A DNA stretch of 64,000 nucleotides, from positions 4,813,501 through 4,877,500 of the forward strand of contig NC_134681.1 in assembly GCF_024713945.1 (NCBI RefSeq), written 5' to 3'. The notes below the pieces were generated by a model. It was not told the origin of the DNA. It worked only from the letters and a program-made list of their open reading frames with translations, and searched no databases. Below are positions 39,940-49,193 of this stretch, one piece after another; positions within the stretch are counted from its first letter, which is position 1, and each line of letters opens with the position of its first letter. The translations under genes and the position numbers were made by a program. The DNA comes from Dermatophagoides farinae (Eukaryota > Arthropoda > Arachnida > Sarcoptiformes > Pyroglyphidae).

Positions 39940-40100
39940 CCTTTGGCTGGATGCCAAGCAGGGGGGGCGGCGCAGCCGTCCCCACCTGCGGGTATCCAGT
40001 TATATTGACCGTCAAGGATTGATACCTTTGGCTGGGTACCAAGCAGGGGGGGCGGCGCAGCCGCCACACCTGCGGGTATCCAGCTATATTGACTGTCAGG
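39940..40100 (+). repeat. GC-rich hairpin minisatellite in Helitron copy 1 (two units)
   Basis: Two tandem units of about 80-85 bp begin CCTTTGGCTGG and contain GGCGGCGCAGCCGCC-type palindromes and a GGGTATCCAG end. They are strikingly GC-rich in an AT-rich genome. Short open frames over them are artefacts. Confidence 0.85.
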
Positions 40101-40155
40101 AGTCAGCCCCGCAGGGCCAGCCTGGGGCAGGCGCGAAGCGCCTGTACCGGGCTGG

Positions 40156-41926
40156 TCAATAAATATTGTTCAAATACTGTTATTTTATATTGATCTGAAT
40201 CGATCAACAAACATTTTTTTTTCTTCAAAATTGAAAAACAGTAAAACAAAAAAGACAAACTACTAATCCGAATGGAATATCGTATATTTTGACACGATAA
40301 AAAACCGATAACCAGGAATTTTTCATTGATTTTTTTTTGGTGGTCATTGATGGTTATTTTTTTTGTATTCAAAACAAAACAAAAAAAAACTATTGATCTC
40401 GATATCGATATTGATATATCATTTCTTAGGAATTAGGGAAATGAGAAAATTTTTTTGTTGTCGTTGTTTTTTTTTTGCTTGATCATAACATTAAAAAAAA
40501 ATTCTCACTGTTTATATTACCAAATGTGTGTTATTCCGGGTTTAGATTCTTGATTCTTTTGAACAAGAATTTCATTTTGAACAAAATATTTTTTTTCTGT
40601 CAATTCGTTTTAAATTCAAATTCTATGACAAACAAAATATACAGACAGACACGCACACACACACACACACGAATCAAGATAAAATATGTGAAATGAAATG
40701 AATAAAGAAAAAACGAGATTTCTCATTTTTTTCCGTGTTTTTTTTTATTCGCTTTGCTTTTTATTTTTATACTAGAATTATATTGGAATTCTAGATTCAA
40801 ACGAAATTCAAATAAAAGAATTTTTTTTTCTTCTTCTTACTTTGATCTTTAATGGCTTAGCATTCTCTCTCTGTAATCCTATATCATTTACATATTCGTT
40901 CAATAATAATAAAAATATATATGCCAAATGAATCGAATAATTCGCCACTGACAACTGGAATCAATAGCTGAAATAACAACAACAACAACAACAACAATGA
41001 GAAAAAAAGGAAATAATTTTATTCAACGAAAAAAAATGTATGTCTTTTTCAACAAAAATCTTACAACAAAACAAATATTTTTTCTTCTTCAATTGACGAC
41101 CGGGTGCCGGCGAATAAAATAAAAAAAAAGAAGAAGAAAAGAAATACAAATGAACCCCTCGAAAACAAACAAATGAATGTGAAAAAAAAAGACTTGAATA
41201 TATATCGCCCTCCACCCCCCAATCTCCGTTTTTTTTTCAATTCTTGTCAATTTGATCAAATTTTTTTTTCTTTCTTTGTTCGATTTTGAAATTTATTTCA
41301 TGAAAATTTTTCTCTTTCTCTCGCTCTCTCTCTGTCGATTCAATTCAAGTTTGTGTACGATATATATTCGATAACGATCAAAAAGAATTTGACAATAAAG
41401 TGTGAAAACAGAATACTTACCCAGTCGTATGTATAAAAATATGGAAAAAAAGACAATCAAATTTTAAAAGTTGACGAGAGAGAGAGAGAGAGAGAGAGAA
41501 AAAAAAATTGTTGAATGGAAATTTTGCAAAAAAAAAATGAAGAAAAAATCCACAAACACTAAAACTGGCTAGAATCATCGAAATGAATTGAATTATAAAT
41601 TGAATTATTATTATGTTTTGAATTCATATTATTTTTTTGAAAGCTGAATTTTTTAAAAATTTCATTTTCAGAATGATTTTGTGATTTGCAATGACACAAT
41701 GACGTATGTTGACTATTTTTTTTTTTTTTTTTTGCTATTCAGCATCACTACTTCAAATGTGAATTAATAATAACAAAATGTAAATAGGTATGATATCTGA
41801 TCATGATTATTGTTGTGACTTTAATCGATTGTATCGATTGTTGATTTGAGTTGGTAAATATTTTTAAACATTGTTATGTTAGTGAGATTGTGAACAATAA
41901 CAATAGCATGATGATGATATGGCCAA
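40156..41926. other. Spacer between the two Helitron copies
   Basis: About 1.8 kb of ordinary AT-rich DNA with AC, AAC and (GA)n microsatellites (for example 41475-41500). No gene is seen. Confidence 0.6.
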
Positions 41927-42614
41927 TCTACTATTCTATGTCGCTTAAATTTCCACTGTAAACTGCAATTTTTACACTCTGCAAGTATAAAAAACTGTAT
42001 TAACTTGGCATTTGATGCGGGGAAGCCGAGCTGGACACTCCTAATTATTTTCAGTACAAACATAACTATTTAGTATGAGCTACTCAGTGTGTGTTGTGTG
42101 TGTGTGTCTGAGCATGCGGAAAAACTTTTGAATGCCGCTGAACAGTTCGTCCAGCTCAGAAGTAGAAGTCGCTTCCAAAGAAACGCATTCTGTGGTATGT
42201 AGCTTTGACAAAGCTTTTTTTCATTGTTCTAGCTCAGCACACGTTGCTGCAGCTTTTGCATCCAATAGATGGTGCAGTCATTCAATAGAACATAGAAAGA
42301 GTTCGAATTCGAATTTTCCGAATTGATTATTGTGATAATACATGTGTCACACGTGATTTTCATTTTGTGTGCCTGTGTGAGTGTGTATTTGATGTTGAAA
42401 TCTTGCTTGAAGACTGCATTTATTGGAATGATTTTTTCTATTTTTGTTTCCATGATCTATGATCTACTCATCGTTTGGTAAGTTATTTCGGTTATTTAAC
42501 CTGATTACACCTAAAATACCTGATAATTTTTTTCATTTAAAATAAAGAAAATGGAGCATTTACGATATTGCAGAAAGCCACAGCGGTTGACGATTCAATG
42601 TTGAGTGTCTTCAT

Positions 42615-43089
42615 GAGATAAACCCACAAGGTTATCCTATAGGATCTATAGACACAAACTTGGATTAAACATTGGATCGATTATCATGTTCAGTCGCAAT
42701 ATTGAACCACAAAGTGGTTTGCTCAATGGCACGCGTTTATTTGTAAATAGACGCAGCATTGAAGCTCGAATATTGACAAGGAGGCTATGATTCATTTTGC
42801 AGCAAAACGATCGAGATCTTAAGCTACCATTTAAATTGGTTCGTGGACGATTTCCTGTCGTATTGGCTTTTGCTCTGACAATTAATTAATGTTTTAAGGG
42901 CAATCTTTCGATAAAATAAGTGTGTACCTTCCTACACCAGTATTGCAACATGGAATGATTTATGTGGCTTTTTGCCGCTGCAAAAATCCTAATAATCTGA
43001 AGATTTTTGTTCAGGAAATTAAGGAAAAGATCAACAATGACCACAGTATCTATACCAAAAATATCGTATTTCTTCAACTTATCGATTAG
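42615..43089 (+). pseudogene. Decayed Helitron helicase remnant, copy 2
   Basis: The better preserved copy. In successive frames it reads EINPQGYP, HKLGLNIGSIIMFSRNIEPQ, SGLLNGTRLFVNRRSIEARI, LPFKLVRGRFPVVLAFALTI, then SFDKISVYLPTPVLQHG, MIYVAFCRCKNPNNLKIFVQ and a tail to TAG. These are the last helicase motifs of Helitron Rep/Hel proteins. It is broken by a TGA after LTRRL and a frameshift after ALTIN. Both lesions adjoin lesions in copy 1, so most decay predates the spread of these copies. Confidence 0.85.
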
Positions 43090-43244
43090 CAATAATAATT
43101 ATGCTGTTCGGTGTACGCAACTTTTTCAACGGTATCAGGTGCAATGCACAAGTGATGGCTGACCCTGCGGTACCAAACCGAAGGCCGGAAGCAACACGCC
43201 GTTCATAGAAACCCACCGTCAGGCACAAAGCGTTAAAATTGACA

Positions 43245-43573
43245 CCTTTGACTGGATGCCAAGTAGGGCGGCGAAGCCGTCCCCGCCTGCGGGTTTCCAG
43301 TTATATTGACCGTCAAGGATTCATACCTTTGGCTGGGTACCAAGCAGGGGGGGCGGCGCAGCCGCCACACCTGCGGGTATCCAGCTATATTGACCGTCAA
43401 GGATTAATACCTTTGACTGGATACCAAGCAGGGGGGCGGCGCAGCCGCCACCCCTGCGGGTATCCAGCTTTATTGACCGTCAAGGATTGATACCTTTGAC
43501 TGGATACCAAGCAGGGGGGGGGCGGCGCAGCCGCCACCCCTGCGGGTATCCAGCTTTATTGACCGTCAAGGAT
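43245..43573 (+). repeat. GC-rich hairpin minisatellite in Helitron copy 2 (four units)
   Basis: Four units at 81-84 bp spacing start with CCTTTG at 43245, 43326, 43410 and 43493. In the third unit, 43417-43467 folds into a stem with 24-nt arms, 22 of them paired, around a GCA loop (CTGGATACC ... GGGTATCCAG). Units differ mainly in the length of the central G run. Confidence 0.9.
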
Positions 43574-44393
43574 AGACAGCCCCGCAGGGCCAGCCTGGGC
43601 AGGCGCGAAGCGCCTGTACCGGGCTGGTAAAATATATCGAATCACTTTGAGGTGAAAAGGTAAAAACAAACAAACAAAAATTTACAAACAAAACTTAACC
43701 GATGAATTGTGCGCAATTTGTATTTGAATTTTTTTTTTGTTTTGTTTCAATCAACACAACACAAAAGTGGATACATATTAGAATCATTTGAATTTGTTTA
43801 TTATTAGACAATTCTGAATTGTAGATATTATGTTGTTGTTGAATGAAATTTGGTTTTGAATTTTTTTTCGATATTCAATGTGGGATGAATATAATTTTCA
43901 CATACATCAAACAAACACACACACACGCAAACAACACCATATAAACAAAAACTGTTTTCAATCATTCTCAGTCTTCATCATCATCATCATCATCGATGCA
44001 CCAAAGAATCGAAAAATATATTTGTTGGGTTGAAATTCTTTATTGCAAAAAAAAGCCTCATTTTTCATTCGTGAACATAGAATAGAATGTAGAAAAATTG
44101 AACATACACAGTGAAATAAACAAAACAAATTAATACATGTAACAAACAAACAAATAAACGAAAAATCATTGATCAAAATGAATTTTTTGTTTTTGTTTTT
44201 TTTTCTTTTGCATTTCTAGTTTTGATTCTGATGATGATGATCACAAAATTCGTTCATAAGACAAAGACATAAAAAGTTAATGAAAAAAATAGAAAAAAAA
44301 TAGGACAAACGTTGATGAAACTGAATAATTAATCAAATGACAATGGATAAATAATTAAGAATAAATGAAAAAAGAAAATGATATCGTGTAAAA

Positions 44394-44517
44394 TTAACAA
44401 ACTGGACAGGCAGATGGATTATTTTTCAATTCAATATAGTCACATTTCCGTTGACCATGTGCATAATTGTTGAAACAACTTTTACAAATAGTAATGGCCA
44501 CAAAAATGAATGGATTC
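44394..44517 (-). other. Possible terminal exon of an unrecognised Cys-rich protein
   Basis: After a TAG at the upstream side the minus strand stays open, reading ITICKSCFNNYAHGQRKC then DYIELKNNPSACPVC and a stop. The spacing CxxC-x11-C-x13-CxxC suggests a small zinc-binding or disulfide-rich C-terminus. Possible acceptors are GAATAG or TTTGTAAAAG. The plus strand is also open here, no upstream exon was linked, and no family is recognised, so this remains a candidate. Confidence 0.25.
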
Positions 44518-45874
44518 TATTCTCATCGATTTGATCGAAATAGGAACTTAATGAAAAACATGATTCTTGATTGAAAATAAACACACACACACACACATCG
44601 CATAATAAGAAAAATTCTGTACAACTGAATTAGTTGAATGTGTTTTTGTGTGTGTGTGTGTGTGTATGTGAAAGCAAAGAACAAGAACAATGAAGAAAAA
44701 ACCATAATAATTCGGTTGAACGTTGAAAGAATTTTAAAATTTATATTCATTCAACACACACACAAATAAACGTATTGATGATAGAATGAATGATGCGCGA
44801 AATATATGATGATGATGATGATGATCCGACCAAAACCAACAAAATAAAAGAAGAAAAATGAAGAGAAAAACAATGAATCCAAGTTTTATATACTCACATT
44901 TTTATCCACCCACCCACACACACACACAATTTTGATATTGAAACTCGGTACCCGATATAATAACTTCGACACGCACGAATTGTTAATATTGTGTGTTTGT
45001 TTGTGTCTATCGTCCTTTTAAAGCAAAAAAAAAAATAAAAAAAAAATACTGTTCTGTAGTGAAAATAAATTAAAACTTTTAAAAATTTTGATCCAGTAAT
45101 GGGAGAATGAAATGATGAAAATTTTAAAAGTGAAAATTTATTTTTCCAAAACTCTAGTTCAAATTACTTGAACTGAATGAGTTTGTTTGTGTGGTGAGAT
45201 TTTTTTTTTGTTGCGGTTTTTTGTTTCATTCATTTGGAATGAATAATTTCTGGAAAATTACCGTGATAAAGATGAAAAAAAAAATTATTGAAAGTAATGA
45301 TTTGTTATGAATATATTTTCACATATATATTGATGATGATAAAAATCATACAGGTTGTAGCCAATATGTATCGGCGATGTCACACAATTTAAAATGCAAT
45401 CATGAATGGATTTTTTCATTTGAATTTGGAACAATTTTTATTGATGAAGAAATTTTTTTTTTTGTAAAAGAAAAAAATTTTTTAATTGAAAATATAAAGT
45501 TCATGGAATTTCCTTTTCCTAGCACTTTTCACAAACACACACGCACCAAGAATTGGTTCATTTAATAAATGTTGAAATTTTCTTGATTTTAGCATCATTT
45601 TTGTTTTGTTTTTTCTTCGGAAATTTATTTTGGATCAATGAAAAAAAATGATGAAATGTTTAGAATTGTACAACCGAAATTCATGACGAATATCAGAACG
45701 ACAAGATGGCAAGATTTACATGAATGAAATCAAGTGAACGACTGACTGACTGACTGGCTGACTTGAATGAATTGATAACTTGCTTTCCCGATATACACAC
45801 ACATACAAACACTGAGAATAAGGTCTGCGGACATATGGTGATTTTTTTTCCTACATCGTTTACTATACTATGAA

Positions 45875-46180
45875 CTACGTTTGTTCATAGTACCGACAAC
45901 AACGACGACGACGACGACGACAATATCTGCTTTCTTCAAATCAGAAGGAAGTGGCATTGCTCTGAACATTATTATAACCAAAATAATAATAGCGGTAAAT
46001 ATTGGGCGCCTGGAATCTGTGGAAAAAAAACTTTGATTCAGGAATCCGACGCCAGTGATAAAGTGAATACTATGGCACATGATTATTATACAGCAAAAAC
46101 AAAATATACGTTGTTCTCTATACGGAATATAAATTTGGGTATAAATGTGTGTATTGAAATACATTTGATTTGGCCATGAC
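45875..46180 (+). other. ATG-less open frame, possible internal exon
   Basis: About 100 codons without a stop and without an ATG near the start, running through an Asp repeat then NICFLQIRRKWHCSEHYYNQ, SGKYWAPGICGKKTLIQESD and TMAHDYYTAKTKY to a stop. A TTGTTCATAG acceptor-like site is at about 45882-45891 and a GG|GTATAA donor-like site at about 46136. No homology is recognised and the minus strand is also open. Confidence 0.2.
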
Positions 46181-46369
46181 TTTACTTTGTAATTTTGTCT
46201 CCTGTGTTTGAACCTTGTATAATGAGAAATGATTTGCCAGGATGGAAATATTATCATAGAAAGTCGACAATAGTAAAAACAACAACAACAACAACAACAA
46301 CATGACAAAAAAAATACTCAACATGATATTTGACAGATAGACATGTTATTTTTTCTAATTTATACCACA

Positions 46370-46370
<1 letters not shown>

Positions 46371-46459
<89 letters not shown>
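46371..46459. repeat. Interrupted (AC)n microsatellite, 89 nt
   Basis: Two long AC arrays separated by a single extra C at 46411-46412. Confidence 0.95.
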
Positions 46460-46463
<4 letters not shown>

Positions 46464-46702
46464 ACAAACAAACAAGAAAACAAATCCAGTTTTTCTCATT
46501 TAAGATATAGAAATATATATGAATTATAATGAATCAGGTAATACATAAGGGTGGTGATGGTGGTGGTGGTGTTGGTGGTGATGGCGGTATCATCATGGAA
46601 ATTGAAATAATTCCAGAAAAATATGGTGCCAAAAAAAATGATGGTATGAATCTTATATAAATTTTAAACAGGATGAAAAAAAAATGACATGACTAGCTTA
46701 GT

Positions 46703-46926
46703 TAGGGCTAACATATTTTTCTAAACAAAAATTCGGACAATCCATTGATCTGTGTTTCTCAACCATATATGGTCACCAATCTATACAATTATGAATACGA
46801 GATGATTACTGAAATTCTGAATTTGTCAGATATCATGGTAAACGAGTGGAAAACTTTATTATATATTATTTTATGTAAGAAAAATTCGTTCAGAATACAT
46901 TTACATAATCAATGGAAAAAGGTGTA
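46703..46926 (+). other. Unassigned open frame of low repeat content
   Basis: Reads GLTYFLNKNSDNPLICVSQP, YMVTNLYNYEYEMITEILNL, SDIM and onward to a stop at about 46926, with an ATG|GTAAAC donor-like site near 46840. Composition looks more protein-like than neighbouring frames, but no family is recognised and flanking exons were not found. Confidence 0.2.
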
Positions 46927-47228
46927 GAGATTGAAAAACTAACGGAATTCGGAACCGCAGAAAAAAAATGTTAATCATTTGCTCTTTTGAACTGAATGAA
47001 TTTAAAATTTACAAACTGATTTTTTTTCAATTTGATTCATTCATTCTTATGTACTAAGTGTGTTCTTTGGTTTGCGTGTCGTCATCATATTTTATTTTTT
47101 TTGCTTGCTTGTGTAACAGATAAATAATACATATTTTTGTAACAAAGAAGCTATCATTTTCTTTCTTTTGATTATAAAGCTTCTGTTATGTTATTATTTT
47201 CATTTGATTTGATTTCTTCTTCTTTCTC

Positions 47229-47267
<39 letters not shown>

Positions 47268-48031
47268 TTGTGATTGATGAATTATTAACCATTCAAATAC
47301 GTTGAATTGAAATTAGTAGCAAGTAAGCAAGCAAATAAAAGAAAAAGAAAAACAACAACAACAACAAAAACGAAAATATACCGAACATAAAGAAACTGAA
47401 TAATGAAGATAATGATAAAATTTTCATATATAAAAAAAAAATTGAACCAAATGGCGTCATCACACACACACATACACACACACAAACCTTTGTCTTGTTT
47501 TTTTTGTGTTTATATGGCTCCACTGATGATGATGATGATTATGATCTCACATACACATTGTTTTATCGATATAATCATTATCATCATCATGGATCGTCCT
47601 TGTCCCATTTATAGTTATTATTTTTTTATCTTCAGAATATTCTATTCTATTCTATTTGACTCTAGGTTCAAGTGTTTTTTTATTTCACTTATCATTTTTT
47701 TCCCTAGAATATAAAAAAAAACACACTAATGTTGTTCATGATAGCGGTAACTCATTGTCATTGTCATGTATATATATATATATATGCATATTATTATCGT
47801 TTTTTTTGGTTAATTAATAATCGCTTTGTTGTTGTTGTTGTTGTTGTTATTGTTGGTTGACGGTTAAAAAAAAGGGTTTCTTATCATAAATAATGAATTA
47901 TGGTCACATACACACAGACACACACACACATGCAGCAACAGAATTTGAATTCAAATGAAACAAACAAATGTGTATCCATTTGGATTGTTTACAAACAATC
48001 ATTGAATTTTAAATCATACACATGGAAAATT

Positions 48032-48037
48032 TTTATT
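48032..48037 (-). promoter_or_regulatory. Poly(A) signal of the FAM107-family gene
   Basis: AATAAA on the minus strand about 105 nt after the stop codon. Confidence 0.4.
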
Positions 48038-48140
48038 TTTATTTGGTGTGTGTGTGTTTGTGGTATTTGTTAATCAAGAAAATATTGCAAAATTTTCATG
48101 TCATGTTGATGTCATTTCAAAATGTATAAATTTTTTTATC

Positions 48141-49193
48141 CTAAACAAATGAATTTGTTTGTTTTGTTGTATTTCCAATCGATTTAATCGGACTGTTATC
48201 ATTATTGTTGTTGTTGTTGGTCAATGTATTCGATATTGATTTGGTTATTTTGTTACGATTTTTATCATTTTGATTATTATTGTTTTTATCATTAGTGAAA
48301 TACAAATTATTTGGATTTGAAATATCATTATTATTATTACAATTATTATTATTATTGATATTAACATTATTGTTGGATGATGTTGATCGTAATTTTGTTA
48401 GAATTCGATGAAATTCTTTATTATCATTATTATTTGGCAATGATGATCTATGGCTAATTTGTGTATGATGGAAATGATTATCCATTGACAATGATGATGA
48501 CGATGATGATGATGAATTATTGTCAATATTTGTTTCAATCAAATCGGATATAGTAACCGAATTTAGACGTTGTTTTTGTGTTTCCAACATTTTTTCATAT
48601 GATGTTGATTCGATTTCTTTTTCTTTATTTCGTTGCCGTTGTTGATATTGTTGAAATGCACGACGATATTCATTCTCTCGTCGTGGATCATTTGTTTGAC
48701 CACTGGTGTATGATTTTTATTTTATATAGAAATGAGAAAAGAAAAAAAAATAAAAGAAAGCAAGAACATTATTTGTTCGAAAAAAATATGTCAATAAATA
48801 AATGACAAACAAAATAAACGATTGAGTCACAATCATTGAGGTTAAGATCAATTTTTTTTTCATATAGAATAGATAGATTGGATCTTCTGTTCATTCAACT
48901 TTTCATTACATTTTTTTTTTTTTTTTTTTTGATTATTAATGGATCTGAACTTACTGTTTCATTTTCCATAACATTTCACGATGCATCTCTTTTTTCTCTC
49001 TTGATTCCAATGATGGATTGGAAAGTTTTTTCGGTAATATAAGGCCATCCTGATCAAAACGATTATTAGTTGAATTTGATGTTGATGATCGGTTATCCAC
49101 TGAATATTGATGATGATGATGATGATGATTTCCATCACTATCATTATTATTACCAACATCATGGAATAGATTTGTTCGTGGTAATGATGACAT
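48141..49193 (-). CDS. FAM107-family protein with Asn-rich C-terminus
   Basis: Vertebrate FAM107A/B (DRR1/TU3A) bind and bundle actin and affect focal adhesions. The two-exon model is 49193-48955 and 48702-48141, with junctions CA|GTAAGT and CACCAG|TGG that restore the frame, giving 266 residues. Residues 1-48 are His/Ser/Asn-rich. The family core at about 50-130 reads LILPKKLSNPSLESREKKEM then HREMLWKMKHGQTNDPRREN, followed by a Gln/Arg/Lys/Glu helix ending YEKMLETQKQRL. This matches the FAM107 pattern of PKKL-NP, SR, HREL-type sequence and a long charged coiled coil. The rest is low-complexity Ser and Asn, encoded by TGA and TTA repeats on the plus strand. Assignment comes from motif order, not a search. 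Confidence 0.78.

Larger units (their letters stand above)
38650..40155 (+). mobile_element. Helitron rolling-circle transposon, copy 1 (1,506 bp, non-autonomous)
   Basis: The element starts with TCTACTATTCTATGTCGC after an A and ends with CTGG before a T, as expected for Helitrons, which insert between A and T without target duplication. A perfect 7-bp hairpin (CAGGCGC-GAA-GCGCCTG, 40128-40144) lies 11 nt before the terminal CTGG. Similarity to copy 2 starts and stops at these points. Inside are a decayed Pif1-like helicase and two GC-rich hairpin units. It lacks a Rep domain and intact frames, so any movement must have been helped in trans. Confidence 0.88.
41927..43627 (+). mobile_element. 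Helitron rolling-circle transposon, copy 2 (1,701 bp, non-autonomous)
   Basis: Same orientation and structure as the copy at 38650-40155: 5' TCTACTATTCTATG after A, 3' hairpin CAGGCGC-GAA-GCGCCTG (43600-43616), 11 nt, then CTGG before T. It is longer because it carries four GC-rich hairpin units rather than two and retains more of the helicase remnant. Scattered substitutions and small indels separate the copies, so they are related but not newly duplicated. Flanks differ completely, pointing to two insertions rather than a segmental duplication. Confidence 0.9.
43628..48140. other. Intergenic region with unresolved open frames
   Basis: About 4.5 kb. Most is simple repeat, but three stretches have little repeat content and open frames: 44394-44517, 45359-45565 with 45875-46180, and 46703-46926. 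I cannot join them into a gene with confidence. Confidence 0.5.

Noticed and set aside
39813-40067. 84-codon frame on the minus strand over GC-rich DNA in Helitron copy 1
   Set aside because: It translates the hairpin minisatellite and the 3' flank of the transposon; no family features, and not kept in copy 2.
43239-43490. 83-codon plus-strand frame with a repeated motif (YIDRQG...TGYQAG)
   Set aside because: The peptide repeat simply mirrors the 81-84 bp minisatellite unit; it has no separate coding evidence.
45868-46308. 146-codon minus-strand frame with Cys and Val runs
   Set aside because: Both ends are trinucleotide repeats (AAC and GAC on the plus strand); the middle is open on both strands, so no strand can be chosen.
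46254-46499. Cys-Val repeat frame on the minus strand
   Set aside because: Translation of the AC microsatellite at 46371-46459.
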